Origin: a gamma proteobacterium symbiont of Taylorina sp.
Lineage (GTDB): Bacteria; Pseudomonadota; Gammaproteobacteria; GRL18
Assembly: GCA_025655455.1 (NCBI GenBank)
Contig: JAHXIV010000037.1
Location: forward strand, 1-64,000
Length of the DNA stretch: 64,000 nt
Direction of reading: 5' to 3'
Part shown: piece after piece, positions 44,791-53,707 of the stretch
Layout: each line of letters begins with the position of its first letter
Numbering within the stretch: position 1 is the stretch's first letter
The notes under the pieces: model-generated
Database searches by the model: none
Told to the model about the DNA's origin: nothing
The model's input: only the letters and a program-made list of their open reading frames with translations
Program-made: the position numbers and the translations under genes

Positions 44791-45678
44791 TTACAGGAAC
44801 AGATCCCAAACAGGTTGACATTTTTTTGGTAATTCCGGCAATTGCCCCAATCGTATCCAGGGAAAATCCGGATCATGGAAATCAGAACCTGATGAAGCAT
44901 ATAAATCAAAATCATGGGCATGACAAGCCATGGTTTTCACTTCATTTACATCATGACTACCGGAAACCACTTCAATTGCCTGACCCCCTGCCAAAACAAA
45001 ATCACTGATTAATTTTCGTAATTTTGAGCGGCTGAGTTTATATCGAGCCGGGTGGGCAATAACGGCAATACCACCTGCATTATTGATCCAGCTCACGGCA
45101 TTTTCCAGGGTAGCCCAATTCCCTGTCACATGCCCCGGCTTGTTATTGACCAGATAATGTTTAAACACGCTGCGAATATTTTTTGCGTGCCCGGTTTTTA
45201 CAAGAAACTGGGCAAAATGCATCCTGCCGAGCATTTTTCCACCAGAAAAAGCCTTGGCACCTTCATAAGCATCCTGAATTCCACACTTTTCCAGCTTATG
45301 TGCAATTTCTCTTGCACGAATTTCCCGAAAATCACGCAGACCTTTGATTCCCGCTTTAAGAGGTGAAAAATCAGGGTCAAAATTCAAGCCGACAAGATGA
45401 ATAGTTCGCTTATTCCAGCTCACTGATAGTTCAATACCATTGATAAAACGAATTCCGGCATGTTCTGCAGCACAATGAGCTTCGTCCAGACCATCAGTCC
45501 CGTCATGATCAGTCAGAGCCAGCACATTAACACCGGATGCCGCCGCACGAGAAACCAGTTCTGATGGCGTTAAACGTCCATCCGAAGCAGTAGAATGAGT
45601 ATGAAGATCAATTTGCACGTTATGCTGAAAGCCATTAATTAATTTAGGTAAAGTTGAATTAACAATCCCTGATATCAA
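44791..45678 (-). CDS. PHP-domain phosphoesterase (YciV/Rnm-like)
   Basis: The 295-residue enzyme has the PHP metal-site motifs DLHTHSTASDGRLTP, ALTDHDGTDG, GIELSVSW, IAVIAHPARY and SSGSDFHDPDFPW. E. coli YciV (Rnm) trims nucleoside 3',5'-bisphosphates and short 5' RNA ends, and this protein has the same size and neighbours (yciO, trpS). The N-terminal 20 residues are not conserved-looking, so the start could be a later codon. It begins the conserved block that runs to rluB. Confidence 0.9.
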   Translation of the reverse strand: MISGIVNSTLPKLINGFQHNVQIDLHTHSTASDGRLTPSELVSRAAASGVNVLALTDHDGTDGLDEAHCAAEHAGIRFINGIELSVSWNKRTIHLVGLNFDPDFSPLKAGIKGLRDFREIRAREIAHKLEKCGIQDAYEGAKAFSGGKMLGRMHFAQFLVKTGHAKNIRSVFKHYLVNNKPGHVTGNWATLENAVSWINNAGGIAVIAHPARYKLSRSKLRKLISDFVLAGGQAIEVVSGSHDVNEVKTMACHAHDFDLYASSGSDFHDPDFPWIRLGQLPELPKKCQPVWDLFL

Positions 45679-45824
45679 ACGGTCAATTTTAACCTATTTT
45701 TACTTTTTAAGTAACTCAAAATTTATAATCACGGCATTTACCAGCTAAACTCGTCTATTTTCCTTAGTTCAACTATCGTTTTACCTAATTGTAATCAGAT
45801 AAATACCTGAGTATATTTATCAAC

Positions 45825-45860
45825 TATACCCAAGCTACTTGAAGATGGTGGTTGGGTATA
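45825..45860. repeat. TATACCC-type stem-loop
   Basis: TATACCCAA (45825-45833) pairs exactly with TTGGGTATA (45852-45860). The loop begins GCTACTTGAAGATG. The left part resembles repeats I recall from other gammaproteobacterial intergenic regions. Similar pieces are at 8152-8176 and, as a left half only, near 37389-37412. It lies in the 244-base gap between divergent PHP and START genes. Confidence 0.6.
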
Positions 45861-45922
45861 TAGTCTCCATCATCAGATATAGTTGATTAATTATTCATCA
45901 TGGACTAGAGAAGTCAGATATC

Positions 45923-46837
45923 ATGGGATATAGAAAATTCTTCTATAGCATTTATCTTTTATATTGTTATCTTTCTGTGGTATATGCTGCTGACGATGAT
46001 TTCAGTGAAATGGAAAAAGAAATACAACTTAATCCTCCCGGAATCGGCAATACATATGATGCAGCCACCGCCTACTCAAAAGTCAGGGATATAAGCCTTG
46101 ACAAGGCAATAGAAACTCGATTTAAAAACATTCAAAGCGAAACAGATATAAGTTCAGAAAATGATGCGTCAGCGGCTTATCTTGAACTGAATAAAGATAG
46201 TATAAAAGTTTATATCTTCAAGCAAAAAAATTCAGCTTTTGCGACGTTCAGGGCGACCACAATTATTAATTCACCACTAGAAAGTGTATTGGCTGTTATG
46301 CTGGACATAAAATCCAGTACCAAGTGGGTCGATTCCTGTAAAACATCATTTGTTATTAAAAAGCTGAGTTTTAATGAGCAGTACCACTATCAGACATTTT
46401 ATATTCCTTTCCCTTTCAGGAATCGTGATTTTATCTTTCATTCAACAATGGTACATGACCCTTTAAACAAAACAATAACCATTACAATGTCTTCAGCTGC
46501 TGATTATTGTCAGGATAAACAGTCCAGCCAGTGTCAACTGGTGAATCAATCAAACCTTGTCAGAATCAATAAATCTATAGGTACTTTTAAGCTGGAAGAA
46601 AAACTGCTGGCAGGAAAAAAAGGTACAAAAATTACCTGGATACAACATACCAATCCCGCAGGTAATTTACCTGCCTGGTTGGTTAATCAACTAATAAAAA
46701 ATACAGCCTATCGTAGTTTTAAAAATCTGGCATTAATCGCCAGGGAAAAACAGTATAAAAATGCAAAACTGACCTATGGCAGTAATGGTATTGTTATTGC
46801 TATTGAAATGAAGAAATCGGCTGGCAAGCAGGAATAG
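45923..46837 (+). CDS. Exported START-domain protein
   Basis: The 304-residue protein has a signal peptide (residues 1-22, VVYAADDD). A START-like lipid-binding fold follows, recognisable from FRATTIINSPLESVLAVMLD, STKWVDSC, FPFRNRDFIFHSTM and GNLPAWLVNQLIKNTAYRSFKNL in part. Bacterial START proteins bind hydrophobic ligands, and no ligand is known here. The last codons (from about 46804) overlap, in another frame, with DNA that also encodes the start of the cupin, so the natural C-terminus may have been lost. Confidence 0.8.
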   Translation: MGYRKFFYSIYLLYCYLSVVYAADDDFSEMEKEIQLNPPGIGNTYDAATAYSKVRDISLDKAIETRFKNIQSETDISSENDASAAYLELNKDSIKVYIFKQKNSAFATFRATTIINSPLESVLAVMLDIKSSTKWVDSCKTSFVIKKLSFNEQYHYQTFYIPFPFRNRDFIFHSTMVHDPLNKTITITMSSAADYCQDKQSSQCQLVNQSNLVRINKSIGTFKLEEKLLAGKKGTKITWIQHTNPAGNLPAWLVNQLIKNTAYRSFKNLALIAREKQYKNAKLTYGSNGIVIAIEMKKSAGKQE

Positions 46838-46845
46838 CCGAAATA

Positions 46846-47130
46846 GTGACAGTGGGCGGTATCACAATGGGAAGAAGTACTTTTGAACCGGGCTGGATCT
46901 GGCATGAACATGTTCAGCCTATTTCAGACACTGCTTCCTGTCAGGTTGCCCACACCGGCTATATTTTACAAGGCCGTATGGTTGTTAGAATGGATGACGG
47001 CAGCGAAGATGAATTTGGTCCCGGGGACGCTTTTTATATGCCTGTCGGTCATGATGCATGGATTGTGGGTGATGAGCCATGTGTATTAATTGATATCACA
47101 GGTTTTGGGCAGTATGCAAAACCATCGTAG
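46846..47130 (+). CDS. Cupin-domain protein, probably N-terminally truncated
   Basis: The product has 94 residues from a GTG at 46846. Cupin features are WIWHEHVQPI, VAHTGYILQGRMVVRMDDG, DEFGPGDAFYMPVGHDAWIVGDEP and a C-terminal DITGFGQYAKP. Homologues are usually longer at the N-terminus. The frame stays open upstream to 46807 and encodes GWQAGIAEIVTVGG, which looks like family sequence, but without a start codon and overlapping the START gene. The gene may be a remnant or be translated by coupling. The nitrilase gene follows by 36 bases. Confidence 0.75.
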   Translation: MTVGGITMGRSTFEPGWIWHEHVQPISDTASCQVAHTGYILQGRMVVRMDDGSEDEFGPGDAFYMPVGHDAWIVGDEPCVLIDITGFGQYAKPS

Positions 47131-47166
47131 TATTAACATTAAACTATCAAGTAGAGGATTTTCACA

Positions 47167-48102
47167 ATGACCAAAGTGGCAATTATTCAACAAGCCCCGG
47201 TATTACTGGATAAGAAAAGAACCATTCAAAAAGTAGTCTCTTTAGTTGAAGAAGCTGCAAGTCATGCTGCAAAGATGATTATCTTTCCAGAAGCCTTTAT
47301 TCCCGGATATCCTTCCTGGATCTGGCGTCTTAGACCAGGAAGTGACTGGGATTTGACTGAAGAAATTCATAGCCTATTATTAAAAAATGCCGTCAATCTT
47401 GATGATGATGATTTGTTACCTTTATATGATGCAGCAAAAGAACACGGGATAACTATTGTCTGCGGTATTGATGAGCGAGAAAGTCAATTAAGCCGGACAA
47501 CTCTTTATAACACCGTTATCATTATCAATCCGGATGGAGAATTACAAAACAAGCATAGAAAGCTAATGCCGACTAATCCTGAACGAATGGTATGGGGATT
47601 TGGTGATGCATCCGGTTTAAAGGTGGTTGACACACCCTGTGGAAAAATAGGCACACTGATTTGCTGGGAAAATTATATGCCCCTGGCAAGATATGCTCTC
47701 TATGCACAAGGTATCGAAATCTATATTGCACCAACCTATGATAGTGGTGATGGCTGGATTGGCACTCTACAGCATATTGCTCGGGAAGGTTGTTGTTGGG
47801 TCATTGGTAGCGGCAATGCATTGAAATATAAAGATATTCCAGATTATTTTCCTGACAAAGATGAGTTATTCTCCGCTGCAGAAGAATGGATCAATCCCGG
47901 TGATTCCATCGTCATTGCTCCGGGAGGTGAAATTATTGCCGGCCCAATACACAATGAACAGACAATACTTTATGCAGAAATTGACAGTGAACGTGTTGGA
48001 ATCGCTCGCAGGACATTAGATGTTGCCGGGCATTACTCACGCCCTGATATTTTCAAACTACACATTAACACTCAACCCCAAAGTCCCGTGTCTTTTGAAT
48101 AA
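47167..48102 (+). CDS. Nitrilase / carbon-nitrogen hydrolase
   Basis: The 311-residue enzyme has the nitrilase catalytic triad: Glu42 in FPEAFIPGYP, Lys in KHRKLMPTNPER (near residue 130) and Cys in LICWENYMPLARYA (near residue 164). The PERMVWGFGD and CWENYMPLAR phrases place it with true nitrilases that convert nitriles to acids rather than with amidases. The substrate cannot be read from sequence. AGAGGA lies upstream of the ATG. It is flanked by a cupin and a thiol-dioxygenase-like cupin on the same strand. Confidence 0.9.
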   Translation: MTKVAIIQQAPVLLDKKRTIQKVVSLVEEAASHAAKMIIFPEAFIPGYPSWIWRLRPGSDWDLTEEIHSLLLKNAVNLDDDDLLPLYDAAKEHGITIVCGIDERESQLSRTTLYNTVIIINPDGELQNKHRKLMPTNPERMVWGFGDASGLKVVDTPCGKIGTLICWENYMPLARYALYAQGIEIYIAPTYDSGDGWIGTLQHIAREGCCWVIGSGNALKYKDIPDYFPDKDELFSAAEEWINPGDSIVIAPGGEIIAGPIHNEQTILYAEIDSERVGIARRTLDVAGHYSRPDIFKLHINTQPQSPVSFE

Positions 48103-48148
48103 TGCCGCAGCACACTGAGTAGTCTTTTAGGAATAGCTATTGTTATGA

Positions 48149-48820
48149 ATGAATAAACAGGTAAAAAAGATAATGGATCAGAAAAACCAATATCTCAATA
48201 AGGAACTCAACCATCTGGGTATCCAATTCAGCCATCATCTGGCCAGCCTTGATGGTCATGCTGAACAAACACATCAGTGCAATCTTGTTCTTCTGCAAGC
48301 ACTCAACGAACTTCATCATGAACTCATAAAACATCAGAAATTTCATGATGCTGTTGATACAGCTACTGCCCGCACTCCAATAGAAAATCAATCCTGGATT
48401 TATCAGCACTTAAGTAATACATTATTTTTCCAGGTTGGACTGATTACGCTTTACCACTTCATGCCCATCCCCTTGCATGACCATCCCGGTGCATACGGAG
48501 CACAACAGGTTGTTTCAGGAAAAGTACATATTCGCCAGTATCATCCTGTCTCACGTATAGAGTTAAAACAATCAATAGTATCACTTAAAACAGTAGCTGA
48601 GCATCATCTGAATAAAGATGAATGTGCAGTTTTTCAGCCTTTACACAGGAATCTTCACGACATCAGCTCATTTAGCCAGTATGCAATATTGCTTAGTATG
48701 ATGATCCACCCATATAAACCAGAAGAACGAAGTTGGTATTTTCCCATGGAGTTACCGGAAAACACTCAGGGGAAATTATACAATCGATTAAAATCAAGAG
48801 CTTCTCCCTCTAAAATGTAA
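48149..48820 (+). CDS. Cysteine/cysteamine dioxygenase-like cupin protein
   Basis: The 223-residue protein carries the iron-site motif PLHDHPGAYGAQQVVSGKV and a later HxH-like segment in LHRNLHDIS. The pattern recalls thiol dioxygenases of the PCO/ADO and cysteine dioxygenase group, which oxidise thiols to sulfinates with O2. The N-terminal 90 residues are helical and do not match a family I know. A minimal frame (ATG AAT GAA TAA) overlaps the start. Alternative: another mononuclear-iron cupin enzyme. Confidence 0.68.
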   Translation: MNKQVKKIMDQKNQYLNKELNHLGIQFSHHLASLDGHAEQTHQCNLVLLQALNELHHELIKHQKFHDAVDTATARTPIENQSWIYQHLSNTLFFQVGLITLYHFMPIPLHDHPGAYGAQQVVSGKVHIRQYHPVSRIELKQSIVSLKTVAEHHLNKDECAVFQPLHRNLHDISSFSQYAILLSMMIHPYKPEERSWYFPMELPENTQGKLYNRLKSRASPSKM

Positions 48821-48884
48821 TGGAGAAAAAGTTCATTCAGCAGCGATATAACAATCACCGCGAAGAAAGGAGGACATCCTGTTT

Positions 48885-49358
48885 ATGAGCATAAAATATA
48901 ATTCTATGAAGTCATCAATAATACCTGTTATTGCCAGCAGTATTATTAGTTTATCTTCTCTGTCTATGAATGTTCATGCTGGTGAATACGAAAATGGTCT
49001 GGCTGAATATCATAAGGGCAATTATAGCAAGGCCTTTCAATTGTTCAAAAATAGTGCAGAATCAGGTGAGGCCAGGGGGCAATTTATACTCAGTACCATG
49101 TATCGACGCGGCCTTGGCATTGAGAAAAATGAACAGGAGGGCTTCTTCTGGTGTAAACAGGCGGCTGAACAGGAAATTGTTGAGGCAAAATTTCAGCTTG
49201 GCCTGATGTATATGGAAGGTGAAGGCGTGACTGATGATGAAACAGAGGCAATAAAATGGTTATGGAGTGCAGCAGAGCTTGGTTATCCTCAGGCGAGTGA
49301 TATACTGCAGTATCTGTTTTCTGATCAACATGATGAGGATTTTAATATTGGCTGTTAA
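48885..49358 (+). CDS. Exported SEL1-repeat protein
   Basis: The 157-residue product has a signal peptide ending NVHAGE near residue 33. Three helical repeats of the SEL1/TPR kind follow: YHKGNYSKAFQLFKNSAESG, ARGQFILSTMYRRGLGIEKN and AKFQLGLMYMEGEGVTDDE. These scaffolds mediate protein contacts, often in the periplasm. GAAAGGAGG lies before the ATG, a strong ribosome binding site. The DsrE-like gene follows by 31 bases. Confidence 0.85.
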   Translation: MSIKYNSMKSSIIPVIASSIISLSSLSMNVHAGEYENGLAEYHKGNYSKAFQLFKNSAESGEARGQFILSTMYRRGLGIEKNEQEGFFWCKQAAEQEIVEAKFQLGLMYMEGEGVTDDETEAIKWLWSAAELGYPQASDILQYLFSDQHDEDFNIGC

Positions 49359-49389
49359 TCAATCAACTCTGGATAAGATAAGAACTATA

Positions 49390-49896
49390 ATGACATTCAT
49401 ATTCAAAAGTTCACTCTTTTTTATTCTGTTTTATTGCTTACAGTGTTTTGCTCAGACATCTACTAATACACCATTTCCTGAACAATCTGAAATTGACTCA
49501 GTTTATCATGGAGAAGAACCTGAAGGTATTGTCTTTTTGGTCATGGAACAAGATGAAGAAGCACTTTACTGGGTTTTGCCAAGAGTCACTCACTATACAC
49601 AACAATTGCACAGTAAATGGAAAAACTTACCCATTATTATCCTCTCACATGGTGATGAAATGCTTTCATTAACCAATGATCTAAAAAGTCTGCATAAGGA
49701 TTTACATCAGTCTATAAAAGAGCTGTCATCCAAGTACAATGTACTTTTTCAGGTCTGTGGTAGTTATGCATTTTTTTCTGATATAGATGCATCTGAATTC
49801 CCGGAACATATTGATGTTGTCCCATTCGCACCGGCAGAGATCGAAAACTACAGACAGATGGATTTTAAGATGATTAGCCTAGAATTGACCTGGTAG
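49390..49896 (+). CDS. Exported DsrE-like protein
   Basis: From the ATG at 49390 the product has 168 residues, with a signal peptide (hydrophobic 5-18, cleavage near CFAQT). The body has a DsrE/F-like fold pattern: EGIVFLVMEQDEEALYWVLP, LPIIILSHGDEMLSL, LSSKYNVLFQVCGSYAFF, with a single central Cys at the position used for sulfur transfer in some relatives. DsrE-like proteins carry sulfur in sulfur oxidisers. Export to the periplasm and loose similarity make the exact role uncertain. An upstream frame overlapping the SEL1 gene is rejected. Confidence 0.7.
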   Translation: MTFIFKSSLFFILFYCLQCFAQTSTNTPFPEQSEIDSVYHGEEPEGIVFLVMEQDEEALYWVLPRVTHYTQQLHSKWKNLPIIILSHGDEMLSLTNDLKSLHKDLHQSIKELSSKYNVLFQVCGSYAFFSDIDASEFPEHIDVVPFAPAEIENYRQMDFKMISLELTW

Positions 49897-49968
49897 TTGA
49901 TTTAGACTTGATATAAATGAAAGTGTTACTGTAAGATATCACGAAAAATTAAAAGAGCCAGATATACT

Positions 49969-50577
49969 ATGTTAAAGTTTTTATATGACTTCCTGCCGAT
50001 TATTATCTTTTTTGGTACTTACAAACTCACTGATAACGATATATATGCAGCAACAACTGCCGCTATTATTGCCACAGTGATCCACACAGCAATACAATGG
50101 TTTAAGCATAAAAAATTAGAAAACCAGCATATTATCAACCTGGTTGTTATCCTTTTATTCGGCAGTCTGACATTAATCTTTCATGATGATACCTTTATCA
50201 AATGGAAAGTCACCGTCATTAACTGGATTTTTGGTCTGGTTTTATTAGGCAGTCAGTTTGTCGGCAAAAAAAATATCATTCAGAGACAGTTAGAAGAAGC
50301 CATAAAATTACCGGATCCAGTCTGGTTTAAACTCAATATGATGTGGGTGTCATTTTTCCTTTTTTGCGGCCTGCTTAACCTCTATGTTGCCTTCTTTTAT
50401 GGTCTCAACCTCACTGAAGAGGCTCGCCAGGAAGTTTGGGTTGAATTTAAACTTTATGGCATGTTAGGTTTAACATTCGCTTTTATGATTTTACAAATTA
50501 TTTATTTACAGCGTCATATTCTCCTTGAAGAAGAAAGTATTAAAGAAGAAAACACTGATAAAAAGGAAACCAGCTAA
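49969..50577 (+). CDS. yciB: Inner membrane septation protein YciB
   Basis: The 202-residue membrane protein has five hydrophobic segments and the conserved YciB/IspZ phrases [40 protein letters not shown] and [17 protein letters not shown]. The family influences cell envelope and septum synthesis. The C-terminal tail is short and charged. Its stop codon shares one base with the yciI start (TAATG), so the two genes are translationally coupled. Confidence 0.94.
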   Translation: MLKFLYDFLPIIIFFGTYKLTDNDIYAATTAAIIATVIHTAIQWFKHKKLENQHIINLVVILLFGSLTLIFHDDTFIKWKVTVINWIFGLVLLGSQFVGKKNIIQRQLEEAIKLPDPVWFKLNMMWVSFFLFCGLLNLYVAFFYGLNLTEEARQEVWVEFKLYGMLGLTFAFMILQIIYLQRHILLEEESIKEENTDKKETS

Positions 50578-50876
50578 TGCTCTATGCTATTATGGCAAGC
50601 GATGTAGAAAATTCTCTTAGTCAACGTATACAGGCTCGACCTGCACATATCGCCCGCCTTGAGGCTCTTAAAGATGAGGGACGTTTAATTCTGGCAGGCC
50701 CACATCCTAATATAGACAGTAATGATCCCGGTGATGCCGGTTTTAGCGGTAGTCTGGTGGTAGCGGAATTCAATACTTTAAGCGATGCTCAAGACTGGGC
50801 TGATCAGGATCCTTACTTTAAATCCGGTGCTTATGACAAAGTTATCGTCAAACCATTTAAAAAAGTCCTGCCATGA
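50577..50876 (+). CDS. yciI: YciI family protein
   Basis: The 99-residue protein starts [13 protein letters not shown] and has the YciI fold: [24 protein letters not shown] and [16 protein letters not shown], then [17 protein letters not shown]. The conserved His-Asp pair resembles muconolactone isomerase-like folds, but no reaction is established. It overlaps yciB by one base, the usual gammaproteobacterial pairing. Confidence 0.93.
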   Translation: MLYAIMASDVENSLSQRIQARPAHIARLEALKDEGRLILAGPHPNIDSNDPGDAGFSGSLVVAEFNTLSDAQDWADQDPYFKSGAYDKVIVKPFKKVLP

Positions 50877-50989
50877 CCCATATTATGTATTACAATTTAT
50901 CTAACCCAAATAAACAGGACAGTTCTCTTATAATCAATACTTAATAATAATGTTGATTATAAGAGGCTTGTGACTAAAGGAAATTTTCC

Positions 50990-51808
50990 ATGACTTTAAA
51001 ACTTTTATCTACTTCAAAACAACTGACACTGGCTTTAGCATTTTCCGGCTTATGTATAACTACAGTGCCAGCCATAGCTCAGGATACCGTACTGGCCATT
51101 GTTAATGGTGATAAGGTAACTGAAAGCCAGCTAAAAATTGCTGCCATTCAAAGCAATATAAAATTTGAAGCAATTACTGCAGTACAAAAAAAAGCATTAA
51201 TGGATGCCCTGGTTAATCGTCAATTAGTTCTGCAGGAAGCACTAAAAGAAAAATTTGATAAAGATGCAGATGTAGCTGCCAGAGTCAAAGCTTTGAGTGA
51301 TAGTTATGTTGCCGCCAATTATCTTGCCAAACTAGCAGACAGTTTTAAAGTAACAGAGGCAGAGATGCAGGCTTATTATGATAAAAAAGTGATTGGAAAC
51401 ATGCCTAAAGAATATAAGGCACGTCATATTTTAGTCAAATCAGAAGAGCAAGCCAATGCTCTGATCAAAGAGATTGACGGCGGCGTTGACTTCTCTAAAA
51501 TAGCGACAGAAAAATCAACTGATACCGGTTCTGCAGCCAAAGGCGGAGACCTTGGCTGGTTTACAGGTAATAATATGGTTGCTTCATTTGCCCAGGCCGT
51601 TGCTGGTATGAAAAAAGGCGAGTTAAGTAAAACACCTATTCAATCCCAATTTGGCTGGCATGTCATTATACTGGATGACGAGCGTGAAACTTCACCACCC
51701 AAATTTGATGAAGTCAAAAAGGATATTGAGAAAGTCCTTATTAAAGAACGATTAAATAAATACTTAACTAACCTGAATAACAAGGCAAAGATCACCTTAA
51801 ATCCATAA
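50990..51808 (+). CDS. Periplasmic parvulin-type peptidyl-prolyl isomerase
   Basis: The 272-residue protein has a signal peptide ending PAIAQDT near residue 31 and an N-terminal helical chaperone region (ALVNRQLVLQEALKEKF). A rotamase domain follows: EYKARHILVKSEEQA, DFSKIATEKSTDTGSAAKGGDLGWF split, and QSQFGWHVIILDDERE. It belongs to the SurA/PpiC/PpiD group and probably helps fold exported proteins. It ends the same-strand series that starts at 45923 and is followed by palindromic element 3. Confidence 0.92.
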   Translation: MTLKLLSTSKQLTLALAFSGLCITTVPAIAQDTVLAIVNGDKVTESQLKIAAIQSNIKFEAITAVQKKALMDALVNRQLVLQEALKEKFDKDADVAARVKALSDSYVAANYLAKLADSFKVTEAEMQAYYDKKVIGNMPKEYKARHILVKSEEQANALIKEIDGGVDFSKIATEKSTDTGSAAKGGDLGWFTGNNMVASFAQAVAGMKKGELSKTPIQSQFGWHVIILDDERETSPPKFDEVKKDIEKVLIKERLNKYLTNLNNKAKITLNP

Positions 51809-51841
51809 GGATGGCATTCGGATAAGTGCTTATAAAACGAA

Positions 51842-51953
51842 TGTTGAGTAAACAACTTCACCTGACTGGGGACGCCGTAAATACGTCCATGTAGGCTTCA
51901 ATGCAACGTCCATGTTGCATAGACCCCATTCAGATGAACCTGCTCACTCAACA
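51842..51953. repeat. Long palindromic element 3 with two inner hairpins
   Basis: Arms 51842-51871 and 51924-51953 are complementary at 24 of 30 positions around a 52-base loop. The loop begins ACGCCGTAAATACGTCCATGT, sharing the core of elements 1 and 2. It contains a second hairpin ATGCAAC/GTTGCAT with GTCCAT at its tip (51901-51920). The element lies between the convergent isomerase and epmA genes. Confidence 0.8.
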
Positions 51954-52030
51954 CTCTCTCATGTCATTTATCCTCACTGGGAGCGAAAGAGCCAGAACAA
52001 AGTCAAAAGCAATTTTTTCCTTTTACTCAC

Positions 52031-53092
52031 TCATGCCCTGTCAAAAGGGAAAGCAATGACTTCATTGATGTGTTTTGCCTGGCTCATAACCATCAGTAAA
52101 CGATCAATCCCCACAGCAACACCGGCACATTGCGGCAAATAATTTAATGAATTTAAAAAACGTTCATCCAGAGGAATTTCAGCTTGCCCGGCTACTTTTC
52201 TATTATAATTATCCTCTTCAAAACGGGCTTTCTGTTCCTGCGTATTATTCAGTTCATGGAAACCATTACCCAGTTCAATACCATTAATAAATATTTCAAA
52301 GCGCTCTGCAACCAAGCAGTCATTTTCTGTGGAAATTTTTGCCAGAGAAGCCTGGCTGGCCGGATAGTGATAGAGAAAACAGAGATAAGGCTTATTAGCA
52401 GTGCTTTTCTGACCAGCTGAATCTTTACTTCCTAAGCAAGGCTGAATTATATGACTGAATAAAAGTTCTAAAAAAAGGTCATTATCTTCCTGTTCATTGA
52501 GCACATCAGCCAAACCCTGTTTTTTAGCACAGGCTATTAATTCGGATTTACTCACAGTATGCGGGTTGATACCTAATTGTTCCTGAAAAACTCTTTGATA
52601 ACTTATAAAGACAGTATTGGTCAAGTCAATTAAAGGACTTAATAACCCTCGCAAGAGACAATTAACTTCCTGCATTAAGCGATGATGATCCCAGTCTTCA
52701 CGATACCATTCTAATAAAGTAAATTCAGGATTATGATAAGCACTGATTTCCCCTTGACGAAAAACTTTCGCTATCTGGTAGATAGAGCCGCTGCCTGATG
52801 CCAATAGACGTTTCATTGGAAATTCAGGGGAAGTGTGCAAATAATAATTATCATTCTGCATTATTTGCGTTAGAGGAAGGTAGCGGGTTTGAAAACTTTC
52901 TATAAAAGGGTCAGGAATAGTGGAATAGGAAAGAACAGGAGTATCAACCTCTAATACACCCTGATCATCAAAAAAATGTCTTATCTTTTTAAGCGTCTGT
53001 GCTCTAAGTTTAATAAGTTCAAACGAAGCGGAGGGCTGCCAGCTCAAATTAATCTTTTGCCCGGGAAACGTATTTACTGGTGCGAGTATCAA
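52031..53092 (-). CDS. epmA: Elongation factor P lysine(34) lysyltransferase
   Basis: EpmA is a class II lysyl-tRNA-synthetase-like enzyme lacking the anticodon domain; it attaches beta-lysine to EF-P. Motif 2 ([20 protein letters not shown]) and motif 3 ([15 protein letters not shown]) are clear, and the family's LSWQPSAS start is visible at residue 16. The ATG at 53092 gives 353 residues and overlaps efp by 44 bases. The TTG at 53047, two bases after the efp stop, gives 338 and fits E. coli (about 325) better. It is immediately downstream of efp. Confidence 0.92.
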   Translation of the reverse strand: MILAPVNTFPGQKINLSWQPSASFELIKLRAQTLKKIRHFFDDQGVLEVDTPVLSYSTIPDPFIESFQTRYLPLTQIMQNDNYYLHTSPEFPMKRLLASGSGSIYQIAKVFRQGEISAYHNPEFTLLEWYREDWDHHRLMQEVNCLLRGLLSPLIDLTNTVFISYQRVFQEQLGINPHTVSKSELIACAKKQGLADVLNEQEDNDLFLELLFSHIIQPCLGSKDSAGQKSTANKPYLCFLYHYPASQASLAKISTENDCLVAERFEIFINGIELGNGFHELNNTQEQKARFEEDNYNRKVAGQAEIPLDERFLNSLNYLPQCAGVAVGIDRLLMVMSQAKHINEVIAFPFDRA

Positions 53093-53618
53093 TTTTTAAT
53101 TCTTCACCAATGGCAATAAATAAAGGTACCTGAACGACCGCTCCGGTTTCCAGTGTAGCGGGTTTTCCACCACCACCGGAAGTATCACCCTTTAGCCCCG
53201 GATCAGTATCCGTCACAGTCAGCACAACAAAATTCGGCGGTGTCACCGCCAGAGGGTTGCCATTCCACAGAGTCACTGTACACATATCCTGTTCTTTTAA
53301 CCATTTGATCGTTTCACCCACAGCACTCTTATCGGCAGCGATTTGTTCATAGGTATCCGGATGCATAAAGTGCCATTGTTCACCATCATTGTACAAATAT
53401 TGTAAGTCTGTATCCATCACATCAGCAGCTTCTACTGATTCACCGGATTTATAAGTTCTTTCAACCACCCGCCCTGTTTTAAGATTGCGGATTTTAATGC
53501 GATTAAAAGCCTGACCTTTACCGGGTTTAACCACTTCATTTTCAACAATGGAACAGGGGTCACCATCAATCATCAATTTCAATCCGGAACGAAATTCATT
53601 TGTACTATATGTCGCCAT
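53049..53618 (-). CDS. efp: Elongation factor P
   Basis: EF-P rescues ribosomes stalled at polyproline. The 189-residue protein has the three-domain sequence with the modified lysine Lys34 in [16 protein letters not shown]. It also has [34 protein letters not shown] and the C-terminal [17 protein letters not shown]. The lysine at position 34 and the presence of both epmA and epmB indicate beta-lysylation. The gene is divergent from epmB with 89 bases between them. Confidence 0.97.
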   Translation of the reverse strand: MATYSTNEFRSGLKLMIDGDPCSIVENEVVKPGKGQAFNRIKIRNLKTGRVVERTYKSGESVEAADVMDTDLQYLYNDGEQWHFMHPDTYEQIAADKSAVGETIKWLKEQDMCTVTLWNGNPLAVTPPNFVVLTVTDTDPGLKGDTSGGGGKPATLETGAVVQVPLFIAIGEELKIDTRTSKYVSRAKD

Positions 53619-53707
53619 AAATCACTCTTTTTTGTTATATTTTCGTAAACTTTTGTTAATACAGGGATGCTATAATACCCCGAAAACAAACTGGAAACCA
53701 GATACTG

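Noticed and set aside
49267-49389. N-terminal extension of the DsrE-like protein overlapping the SEL1 gene
   Set aside because: The signal peptide starts cleanly at the ATG at 49390, and the extension reads SEL1 coding DNA in another frame.
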